A DNA stretch of 64,000 nt from Mytilus galloprovincialis (taxonomy: Eukaryota > Mollusca > Bivalvia > Mytilida > Mytilidae): NCBI RefSeq assembly GCF_965363235.1, contig NC_134842.1:2321112-2385111 (forward strand). Reading direction: 5' to 3'. Shown here piece by piece: positions 26,901 through 35,447 of the stretch. Numbering within the stretch: the stretch's first letter is position 1; each line of letters begins with the position of its first letter. Made by a program: the position numbers and the translations under genes. Below the pieces are notes generated by a model. It had not been told where the DNA came from and did not search any database. It saw only the letters and a list, made by a program, of their open reading frames with translations.

Positions 26901-29900
26901 ACCATATGTTTATAATACTGATTTAACATTGTTATAACAGACCATACTAACCTCTGTTATCATCATCATCCTCTTTAATCTCTTTAGGTTTATATTTCCC
27001 AGATTTAATCATGTTGACCATATGTTTATAATACTGATTTAACATTGTTATAACAGACCCTACTAACCTCTGTTATCATCATCATCCTCTTTAATCTCTT
27101 TAGGTTTATATTTCCCAGATTTAATCATGTTGACCATATGTTTATAATACTGATTTAACATTGTTATAACTGACCCTACTAACCTCTGTTATCATCATCA
27201 TCCTCTTTAATCTCTTTAGGTTTATATTTCCCAGATTTAATCATGTTGACCATATGTTTATAATACTGATTTAACATTGTTATAACAGACCCTACTAACC
27301 TCTGTTATCATCATCATCCTCTTTAATCTCTTTAGGTTTATATTTCCCAGATTTAATCATGTTGACCATATGTTTATAATACTGATTTAACATTGTTATA
27401 ACAGACCCTACTAACCTCTGTTATCATCATCATCCTCTTTAATCTCTTTAGGTTTATATTTCCCAGATTTAATCATGTTGACCATATGTTTATAATACTG
27501 ATTTAACATTGTTATAACAGACCCTACTAACCTCTGTTATCATCATCCTCCTCTTTAATCTCTTTAGGTTTATATTTCCCAGATTTAATCATGTTGACCA
27601 TATGTTTATAATACTGATTTAACATTGTTATAACAGACCATACTAACCTCTGTTATCATCATCATCCTCTTTAATCTCTTTAGGTTTATATTTCCCAGAT
27701 TTAATCATGTTGACCATATGTTTATAATACTGATTTAACATTGTTATAACAGACCATACTAACCTCTGTTATCATCATCATCCTCTTTAATCTCTTTAGG
27801 TTTATATTTCCCAGATTTAATCATGTTGACCATATGTTTATAATACTGATTTAACGGATCCTCAAAATGAAGAAAATCAAACTGTGAATTCTTGGCTTGT
27901 TTGGTCTTTATTATAATCTCCATTTGCATGCCATGACCAGCAATAAACTTGGCCGTCTTTTCTATAAACGCATGTTGTTTTTCTGATTCAGGCTAAAATT
28001 AGAAGTTATATTTAATCATGAAGGCATTATACAAGATATTGTTTTATTACATTGTTAACCTTACTGCAATTTATGTTATTTCTTTGGTGTCATGACCATT
28101 TATTGATCTTTAGTTTTGATTTAACATAAAAGGAGATGTGATTTATGTGTAAATGAGAATTATTCAGCCCTTAAATGAAATGAAGCTGAGAAACATAAAA
28201 GTGTGAAAAATATTTGATATTCTGTTGATCACTGTGTTTATAGGCAATGTTAATGACATAAGCTTATGACATCATCATTTTTATCTACTCGACTGAGACA
28301 ACCATACTCAGTTGAGAAACATGATATGAAAATTATCACCAAAAAAATTCAAAGCAACATTTAAGAAAATGGTGATAAAAATAAGTTTGATGTTTGATTT
28401 CAAATAAAAACACTTGAATAAGTTTCATATTCAGTAAGGGCTGTTCCATTGAGTGAATGTTTGAGGGTAGGCACAGGAATGTCATTTTTGCACATGCAGT
28501 GTGGGTTATTAATTGTGGATTTATGTCACAAATATATTATAAGAATAACGCTAAGAAATATGGGAATTTTCAATGTCCTATGATATTTTCTGGCGTCCAT
28601 TTAAAAGAAATAACCCTAGATGTAACTTACGACTTCCATTTCTGAAGGAACTTGTAAATCTTCTGGTACTATAAAAATAGGCTCTGGTTCTATTGATAAA
28701 AAATAACAATAAATTACATTTATATACAATGATATAATTAAAGAAGTTCTAAGTTTTGAAACAATCTTTTCTCTTAATTTCGATAGTTTTGGCACATTGT
28801 TTGTACACACTGTGACTCACTTGACCAGAAGTTTTACCATCTGTCATGTCTGTGGTAAAAGTGAACATTGTGTTTGTGATCATTTTTGTCAGAAAGTTTT
28901 ACGAAGTCACATGTAGTTATAAGTTAGTGAAAACTAATTGTAGAAATCCTCGTTTAAGGAGGCTCGAGGGTACAAAAATTTCAGAAAAAAATCAAACATT
29001 TGTTTTTCATTACAAATTTTATATATTTCCTTTTGTAGTTGTTACTTTATCATATGGTACAAAAATCATTCAAAACAATCAATTTGTGTTGGCCCCAAAT
29101 GACTTTCAAAATGTATACATCATTGAAAAAGTTCCAAATTATCTCCCTTTGGTGGAAAAATGCCATTTTTTGGCTCTAAAATTGAAATATCTTTTTCAAC
29201 TCATCGGTGACCTATCTTTTTTAATGTAATTTCCATATAAGCTGTACTTAAACTAAATTATTGTAAAATTTTAGCGATTTCTGTAATAAATTTCTTTTTT
29301 TTATTTCGATATTACCTTTATTTCTCCTATTACTTCAACAGAAAAAAACCACCTTTACAAAAATGTATGCTTCTTTCGAAGGCAGATTGTGAGCGCAAAT
29401 GAACGGTGACCCCACTTTTTTATTTTATTTTTCTATTAACTATAAGATAAAGTTCATTTATAGAAAAATATAGAGAAATCCTATATAAATGATTTAGACC
29501 CGCGAACCCCCTTAATTGTTATGGTCAGCTTTTAAAATTAGAGATTTGTTTAATCGGCAGAGAGAGTTGATGTTTGAGCAATAGACAACTTTCGAGTTCA
29601 TCCGTCACTGGAAATGCATCGAACTAAAAAGTTGTCTATTGTTTTCTTGTGCAGACTGCCATTGACATCTATCTGTGTTGGAAAGGACAAAAATTTCCAC
29701 AAAATAACAGAGATATTAAAAAGGCCTATAGCTAGAACATGAGGTCAGATTGGACACAGTATCATCTGATTATTAAATTTTCCACATCGTGTTTTAATCA
29801 AAGTCTCACTGTCATGTGAAGGAAGATCGATTGATTGGTTGATGTTTAAAGCCACTTTCAGCACTATTGTACTATTTTGTGACAGTCAATTCTTGTTTTT

Positions 29901-32900
29901 TTAAGGAAGCCGGAGTGCCTAATTCATGCAATTGGAAGAAGACTGTATGAGATATTGTACTCACAAAAAATTATCTAACCTACCTTGTACTTGTGTTTCC
30001 ATGAAGTCTTGGTGATGTTGGTGATCGTAGCTAAATCCCACCGCATTGAAACCCTCTGATAGAGACTGATAATATCTCTTCCATTCTTCCTCTACAGACA
30101 CAAAAATATATGCATGACACAGTATATACACACATATATATTAAGAACATTTTACAAAATATTATTTTAATTTTTTAGTGATTGAGCACTATGCATATTT
30201 TGAAATAAAAATGTAATATGTAGTTTTTAACTTGCCCTGTGGATTACTTCATTTTTCATGACCTGAGGAAACTTACATTTACATAGATATTTGATTTTCT
30301 GATTTTGTCATCTGCAGTTCAGCTTAACGAAAATTTATGATTCAAAATTCCATGTCATGTTTCACTTGAACCTAGATAATCCACATAAAATAAAATATGA
30401 ATATAATTGACGCCTGATCCTAACTTTTTCAAGTTTTTGGTTGTGAAAAAGGACATTTGATTGATTTTTTTTGGGTCATTTTCCTAGAGATGCAACATTT
30501 TTGTATGCACAAACATTTTTAAGTTTTTCAAGCAGCATGTTGACTGATCAGGATGTTTTCATGTGGAGTAAAATTGACAAGATAAGTGTTTCCAATCATT
30601 TTTTAATATTTCTGTCGAGGAATTAAAAGACCAGAAAGAACATAGATCATTGACGTCATACAAGAGAAATATATATATTTTACCTATACAAATATTTAAC
30701 AGAATTCCTACCTTCGTACATCTTTTTACCTATACAAATATTAAACAGAATTCCTACCTTCGTACATCTTTTTACCTATACAAATATTAAACAGAATTCC
30801 TACCTTCGTACATCTTTTTACCTGTACAAATATTTAACAGAATTCCTACCTTCGTACATCTTTTTACCCATACAAATAATAAACAGAATTCCTACCTTCG
30901 TACATCTTTTTACCTGTACAAATATTAAACAGAATTCCTATTTCCGTACATCTTTTTACCTATACAAATATTAAACAGAATTCCTACCTTCGTACATCTT
31001 TTTACCTGTACAAATATTAAACAGAATTCCTACCTTCGTACATCTTTTTACCTATACAAATATTAAACAGAATTCCTACCTTCGTACATCTTTTTACCTA
31101 TACAAATATTAAACAGAATTCCTACCTTCGTACATCTTTTTACCTATACAAATATTAAACAGAATTCCTACCTTCATACATCTTTTTACCTATACAAATA
31201 TTAAACAGAATTCCTACCTTCGTACATCTTTTTTTCTGCCAGATCATTTTTGAGTTCCAGGTATCTTTCCTCGTCACACCAAGCTTCCATCTGTTTATCT
31301 TCCTCGGATAGCTCTGCCCTCTTAACATGACTGGCATCGTATTTTGAAAGGTCAAACAGATGACCTCGTCCATCATATCTGAAGGTACAGAATAAATACA
31401 TACATTTATAATGCGATCATAAAATGATAACCAGTAAAATTTAAGAATACTATTCTCTTCAATATGACCACCAACATACATATATACATCATAGCATAGC
31501 AAAAATATGCAAAAACCAAACACATGTTCATGCTTTCAAAGAACTGAGGTCAGCTAAAGGTATGCTTAAGAAGTTTTTCAGAGGAAGGTTACACATATGC
31601 AAAAATGATATGTGTACATAATTTGTACAAAATATGGCTAAAATATGCAGATTTTCATTCCTTTCATTATTTTTGTACAAATTAGGAAAGTAACTGTTTT
31701 CTCAAGTTACAAAGCAGTAGATATAATATCAGTTATCATGATTTACCACATGACTTACACAGTAAAAAAAAATCTGAAAAGAGGCCTCACAAGCTTATTT
31801 TTTTGGTTAAATAGCTTCTCACTATTTTGGTTCTTGTCCATCCTTGACTTTCAAATATTCTGCTACAAGTCATGCAAGTGTTCCTAATGAAGGTAAATTC
31901 AGAAAAGTGTTGGAGACTCATGAAACATATAAGGTGTTGTTTTCGTTTGTCATAAATTGTTCCTATATTTTTATATCTATATGTACACATGTATATGGTA
32001 TAGTGTGTGGTCATACTGAAGATAATTTTAATCTACTTTCAAGGTGATTTGAGTTGCATATAGTTTTAAATTAAAACTAATTGCATTTAAAACAAATTTA
32101 TCTGAATTCTAAACATATGTACGGTCACATCATGTAGTGTTCTCCAAAAGGTTATTTATCACATGGACTCATGGTAATCAGTAATATGATTTTAATTTTC
32201 TTGAGTGTGTATTACTATCTTAAGGATGTGATACAGTGTACTTTAACTTTTAGAAACAAGATGCAGTCATGGTATCTTAAATTTATTTGTACAACAGGAT
32301 GATTTATCAAATTTGATGGGAGAACACTAACATGATACAACACAACATGTTTCCTATTGAAAACTATGGTGACCTACATGTATCACTTTATAGTTTTTAT
32401 AGTCATTCTAAGTTGAACGAATTGTTTACAAATAGTAATTAGATTGTAATACAAATACATCAGCAAACAACAAAATGCACCCAAGGGTCATGACCTTGAA
32501 CACTGGACAATTGAATAAATTCAACAGACACTACCAGTTAGATCAAAAACATTTTTCAATAATTTAAAAAATTCTAAAATCATTCACATTTATTTTAACC
32601 AAAATGACTTTGATTTCAGCAAATTTATGCACATTTGGGAAAACTTCTAAATATATTTATATACACATTCTCTAATAAACAAATTTTTCAAATCACCTTA
32701 AATTAGATTAAAATTTTTCACTATGCTAAACATGAAGATCAGTTAATGATATTTTAAATTATTATAAAAATATGTTTGTTTCTATGTAACCATTGAGTTA
32801 TGATACATTATACAATCTTTTTTAGTAGGTCCTGATTATTACATTATTTATAAACAGTAGGTTTAGGAAACAAACATATCCTTATTTTACAACTTCAATA

Positions 32901-35212
32901 TCATAAATTACTGACATGACTGTTATATGTTTTTTCAATGTCTAAAAATACGATTTTACCATGTTTACAATCATGACAATTAATACTAAATTCAATAATT
33001 CAAAAAAAAAATTAATTTTGAAGTTGGATTTACCATTGTTTACCATGTTCATGATGTTTATAAAGAAAGAGAATCTCTTTTTATAGTGTATGGCATGTAA
33101 TGATGCATGTAACCAATTTTCTTAAATTGTTGGCTAAGATGATAATGACAGATGTTTTTTTAGGCCTAGCCACAAGTTAAATGCATATTCAAGACAAGAA
33201 ACATTAATCATTGTTAATATGATATGAAGAATGAAACCTTCTATGTACTAGTTTTACAGGATGAGCTTTATTTTCAACATGCTAGTTTAAAACTAAAAGG
33301 TAACAGTTTGCATGAATACAATTTAACTGTCACTTGTCATTTTACTCAGACAAGTTATTCTGATTCTGAACTCACTCCTACATGTTGAGCGATAAGCACA
33401 GAAGCAGCAAATATGTGTTTTCAAGTCTTTGTTTCCATCTGGATCTGCTTAATCTTTAGTTATCTTTCCTCACCAATATGAATTATTTCAAAATATCTGA
33501 TTAAGTTCTATCAACATGATTGTTTCAATAACATTCTCAGTTATATATAAAGATAAATGCATCTGTTGAATGTTTAGGTTAAATATGTTTTTATGATCTA
33601 TGTCAGAAAATAGAATTACTCTTTATTTTTTTACTGTGTCAGTGTGTGTAATTGTATTGTGTGGCAGATTGGACTAGTTGTTTAATTCTGGGACTATAAG
33701 ATGACTCATAATTGTAGAAAATGTGACCAATAATCACATAAACCAATACTTATCCTGATTAATCAACACTTTTGTATAATTACCAACAGTGTGTTACTCT
33801 CTGTGTTATAACGTCACTGCAAGGCAATCTGAAATTAAACATTCTGCAAACACAACATATACATAATTTTGTTTTTAATTACCAAATATCAATATTGCTC
33901 AAAAACAATATAGACAATAAATTCAAAGGACTTTATATATATATGTATAGTCACTGTCATGTAAAATTGGCACCTGGCTACTATCATGACTATCAATAGT
34001 ACTCATTAAAGGTGAAGTTTTTTCACTAGGCCTAATCTAAAAGTCCTAAAAACAGGGAATGTGTCCATGGGATATAGATGAAAACCCATTTAACATAAAA
34101 CCTTTTAAAGGGTCTTAACTTATGAACTATGAAAGTGAGGACCCAGGTTTGTACTTGATCTGAGTTTTGTGGTAAAAAGCAGTGTATAATTTCAACACAT
34201 TCAGTCATAGGCAACTTAATTATAAGTTTGAGAACAGAAATGAAAAATTCAGCAATTTTTCCATTTGTAAAGGGGCATAACTCTAGAACAGAAAAAGTGA
34301 TGCCACCAAAATTCAAACTTGATCTGTGTTTTGTGGTACAAACAAAATATCTGACGCCACAAAGGAAAAGTTACTGTTGTTGACGTCAAAAGTTCAAGCA
34401 GCCGGGTCGGCCAGGATTAGCAATAAGGTGTATTATTTTATTTATTTGGGCCTGTTCTGTTTGCCACTAAGATTAATGACGCTTAATGGAATGTACACAA
34501 AGCAAAGGAAGTGGGATTTAGAAGAGCAGAAAACAAATATTCTGCACTAATTTTGTACACTGGTAATGGCGTAGTGACGACATTGCAGATTTTTCCTGAA
34601 TGATACGTACAATAACAAAGTCAGGACGAACATGATGACGGATTATAGTCTGCAGTAGAATATATCGATAGTTGACATCTCAAATGAACATATCAGATCA
34701 ATGTAAAGATTTTAAGAGAAAACCTGGTGCCGATTTTACATGACAGTTACTATAGTCTATATCATCAACTGACAAAAGCTTCCACCAACATTTGTCATAT
34801 GGCAGGGCATTCCTTTCATTCATAAGGTCAAGGTCAGTCAGAAATTACTTTCTTCATTTCTGCTGTATTGTGTATAAATTAATAGTTGCTAAATACATTA
34901 TTCATGTTAACAAATTATTTGATCATTTAAGTACAATTATCCTGAAACGAAAATGACGTGATTAACGCGTTCGCGTCGCGAGAAATACGAGCTAATCGAG
35001 ACCTGTAAAAGCAGCTGTTTCTTGAGAACCGACCTGTCAATCAACAGACTGGAATCTCCCATCCATGGTATCAGATGTTCTTCTTCGTCGATGGAGAAGG
35101 CTTTCCTGTCATCTCTGAATAATTTACATGCATAACCAAACACAGAGAGCTCCTCTGGTTCCTTAGATTGTTGATTTTCTCCCTCTGGTATGTCCCATAT
35201 GAGCGCCGCCAT
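8972..35212 (-). CDS. SFSWAP: SFSWAP, suppressor-of-white-apricot splicing regulator, 15 coding exons
   Basis: Coding exons in transcript order are 35034-35212, 31218-31378, 29984-30091, 28631-28689, 27764-27992, 25539-25716, 24907-25191, 19919-20144, 19101-19242, 18497-18625, 16009-16161, 14893-15103, 13162-13338, 11419-11497 and 8972-9055. They sum to 2400 nt (799 aa plus TGA), and every junction is GT-AG with matching phase. The N-terminal region (residues about 20-120) has [26 protein letters not shown] and CDEERYLEL, the family's conserved start. SURP1 lies at about 170-230 ([10 protein letters not shown]) and SURP2 at about 420-472 ([11 protein letters not shown]), with a Pro-rich linker between them. 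A basic helix with [11 protein letters not shown] follows at 570-610, then an RS/SP domain at about 620-745. The product should be a nuclear SR-like regulator of alternative splicing. In Drosophila it represses splicing of its own early introns. Human SFSWAP is somewhat longer, mainly in the linker and RS parts. Confidence 0.95.
9508..10083. mobile_element. Short TTAA-flanked inverted-repeat element (MITE), copy 1
   Basis: The element lies in SFSWAP intron 14. The ends read TTAAGGAGGCTCGCGGGT and, inverted, TTAAGGTGGCTCGCGGGT, so the terminal inverted repeats of about 18 bp begin at a TTAA. A second copy at 28954-29515 aligns along its length. There is no coding capacity. A TTAA target site is known for piggyBac-like and a few other DNA transposons, so a non-autonomous member of such a family is the likely source. 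Confidence 0.8.
10740..11005 (+). repeat. Interspersed repeat fragments in SFSWAP intron 14
   Basis: The segment contains GACAGTTGTTATCTATTCG and TTTTCCTCGGAGTTTAG, which I recall as recurrent in mussel repeats. A short GTGGTATGAGTGCCAATGAG piece follows. That last motif recurs at least eight more times in the window on either strand. No terminal repeats are visible. Confidence 0.5.
11489..11596 (-). repeat. Triplicated 3' splice site of SFSWAP exon 14 (40-bp unit x3)
   Basis: The unit holds the pyrimidine-rich tract, the AG and the first 9 nt of exon 14 (TTTTCTTAG then TTCCACAAG). The AG of the real acceptor is at 11498-11499, with copies at 11538-11539 and 11578-11579, exactly 40 bp apart. 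Use of either upstream acceptor would put an in-frame TAG straight after the added segment. Confidence 0.85.
11714..12370. other. Intronic sequence with one mobile-element terminus
   Basis: This part of SFSWAP intron 13 begins with CAATAGACAACTTTCGAGTT, which matches the terminus of the small inverted-repeat element at 29579-29641. I could not find the matching right end here, so the extent is unknown. Confidence 0.3.
13800..14095 (-). repeat. Interspersed repeat, 'GTGCCAATGAGACAAC' family
   Basis: Read on the minus strand, this segment of SFSWAP intron 12 starts with AGATGTGGTATGAGTGCTAA and continues into the body shared with 18320-18470. Related copies lie at about 15186-15440, 38284-38330, 41423-41760, 51520-51660 and 58133-58330. 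Confidence 0.65.
14196..14858. mobile_element. Inverted-repeat element with subterminal palindromes, SFSWAP intron 12
   Basis: The left end reads CAGTCAGTCGGGGTACTACT and the right end, inverted, reads CTGTCAGTCAGGGGTACTAC. The similarity continues through ACTTGTA and CTTGAAGAAGTAA on both sides. Between them the 12-bp palindrome ACTTGTATAAGT, or its complement form ACTTATACAAGT, recurs several times near both ends. Such subterminal repeats are typical transposase-binding sites of non-autonomous DNA transposons. No coding sequence is present and I cannot assign a superfamily. Confidence 0.75.
15186..15440 (-). repeat. Interspersed repeat, 'GTGCCAATGAGACAAC' family
   Basis: Minus-strand copy in SFSWAP intron 11 with the landmarks GAGACAACTCTCCAC, ATGACACAGAAATTAACAAC and AAAAGGCCCTGAAATGGCA. 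The same order is seen in the partial copies at 39280-39345 and 51520-51660. Confidence 0.7.
16472..17866 (+). mobile_element. Long interspersed element with internal 147-bp tandem repeats and a 3' hairpin, copy 1
   Basis: The element starts ACAAGAGTGCACACGCTGAA and ends with a 35-nt hairpin at 17832-17866 (GTCGAGC, CTGCAAC, loop AAAA, GTTGCAG, GCTCGAC). A second, shorter copy with the same start and end lies at 62227-63286. The middle holds a tandem unit of about 147 bp with the phrase ACCATGAAAATGAGGTCAAG, near-identical at 16900, 17047, 17194 and 17341. A GCC-rich patch at 17785-17817 precedes the hairpin. Because 147 is a multiple of three, a long minus-strand frame opens, but it is only the repeat translated. 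The class is unknown. Confidence 0.75.
18320..18470 (-). repeat. Interspersed repeat fragment next to SFSWAP exon 10
   Basis: Resembles 13900-14095: AGCTTGCTGTTC, then TTTTACAAATTGTGACTT, then GAGTTGTCTCATT. It ends only about 30 bp downstream of the exon 10 donor (18497 in plus coordinates). Confidence 0.6.
20205..20350 (+). repeat. Interspersed repeat, 'ATACCAGGATTA' family
   Basis: Shares ACCAGGATTA, TTCGTCTACA, CATCAGTGAC and a following AT-rich block with about 4725-4880. It lies in SFSWAP intron 7 between exon 8 and the 41-bp satellite. Confidence 0.6.
20549..24670. repeat. 41-bp satellite array, about 100 units, in SFSWAP intron 7
   Basis: Unit landmarks are CAGATCAGCTTTTAAAGGTA, GACTATGTCTTTATG and CCATAA, with period 41 bp. 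Variants GTAGAC/GTACAC, CTTTT/CCTTT and GCCAT/GACAG mark sub-families. A higher-order duplication of 1311 bp is visible: the double TAGGTACACT variant at 22020 recurs at 23331, the TATGTATTTATG variant at about 22558 recurs at about 23869, and the GGTTGACTATG variant recurs at the same distance. Roughly 21.9-23.2 kb and 23.2-24.5 kb are therefore near-identical neighbours. The array does not cover either splice site of the intron. Confidence 0.95.
25485..25535 (-). repeat. Duplicated exon-6 fragment inside SFSWAP intron 6
   Basis: A stretch from the middle of exon 6 (about 25584-25616, coding SIHDTPYGK) reappears with one or two changes just downstream of the exon 6 donor, at about 25488-25522. 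It carries no second donor of its own. Confidence 0.65.
26305..26337. other. Perfect 12-bp inverted repeat (hairpin) in SFSWAP intron 5
   Basis: TATTCTATTGGG, a 9-nt loop, then CCCAATAGAATA. It lies just beyond the distal edge of the 116-bp donor array. The function is unknown. Confidence 0.7.
26355..27855 (-). repeat. Tandem array of SFSWAP exon 5 end plus its 5' splice site (116 bp x13)
   Basis: The unit holds the last about 92 nt of exon 5 (coding [19 protein letters not shown] and [11 protein letters not shown]), the donor AGAG|GTTAGT and about 20 nt of intron. The landmark GGTTTATATTTCCC occurs at 26407 and then every 116 bp to 27799. The exon-proximal copy is the true end of exon 5 (donor GT at 27762-27763), so there are 12 downstream copies, each with an intact donor. 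Copies differ at only a few bases (for example GACCC/GACCA and ATCATC/ATCCTC), so the expansion looks recent. Reading past any donor gives an immediate in-frame TAG. Confidence 0.95.
28954..29515. mobile_element. Short TTAA-flanked inverted-repeat element (MITE), copy 2
   Basis: Second copy of the family at 9508-10083, in the same orientation, in SFSWAP intron 3. It starts TTAAGGAGGCTCGAGGGT and ends ACCCGCGAACCCCCTTAA, so its termini are more decayed than those of copy 1. The 127-codon frame crossing it is a chance opening. Confidence 0.8.
29579..29641. mobile_element. Tiny inverted-repeat element
   Basis: CAATAGACAACTTTCGAGTT at the left and, inverted, CAATAGACAACTTTTTAGTT at the right, only 63 bp overall, in SFSWAP intron 3. 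The same terminus occurs at 11714. This is probably an internally deleted DNA-transposon remnant. Confidence 0.6.
30678..31233 (-). repeat. Tandem array of SFSWAP exon 2 end plus its 5' splice site (46 bp x12)
   Basis: The unit holds the last about 16 nt of exon 2 (AAAAAGATGTACGAAG), the donor GTAGGA and about 25 nt of intron. The landmark CCTTCGTAC (plus strand) falls at 30711 and every 46 bp to the true exon end at 31217. One copy (30941) has lost the donor and another (31171) has a changed exon base. The other extra donors are intact. Each unit also holds a second weak donor-like TATAG|GTAAAA. Reading past the real donor gives GRNSV and a stop. Confidence 0.93.
31379..35033 (-). other. SFSWAP intron 1
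   Basis: A 3.65-kb intron with no recognisable gene. It holds an imperfect inverted pair around ATTTTAATCTA and AAGGTGATTTGA at about 32022-32056 and 32690-32722, possibly the ends of an element of about 700 bp. A fragment at about 34060-34340 (GGGGCATAACTCTAGAACAG) recurs inverted at about 45410-45500. Confidence 0.5.
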
Positions 35213-35447
35213 CTTTGACGTTTTTCTAACGAATGGAATAAGCCAATTTGTGACAAATTTTCTAAAGAAATTTTAGTTTAACGCGAATTTCTCCCCCGGT
35301 TATCTACATTTATTAATTTTCATAAAATCATTTGTTTTACAGTCACTAAATATTGTAAGCATTTACACATAAATAAATATGCATTTACAGAAACCTGATA
35401 ACCCTAAAAGTAAAAATAAGATTGACCCTTTTCATTTCCGGTACAGA
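35213..35447. promoter_or_regulatory. Bidirectional promoter region of SFSWAP and TMEM199
   Basis: Only 235 bp separate the SFSWAP ATG (minus) and the preferred TMEM199 ATG (plus), so both 5' UTRs and both promoters must lie here or overlap the first exons. No convincing TATA box is seen. The local sequence has several CG dinucleotides, including around the SFSWAP start. Divergent, TATA-less pairs of housekeeping genes are common. Confidence 0.6.

Noticed and set aside
28846-29229. 127-codon plus-strand frame
   Set aside because: Most of it lies in the TTAA-flanked MITE copy 2, and the related copy at 9508-10083 has no matching frame.
35379-35447. Upstream ATG as the TMEM199 start
   Set aside because: It would add 23 residues (MHLQKPDNPK and so on) without family similarity. 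The ATG at 35448 has the better context and fits the family's length.
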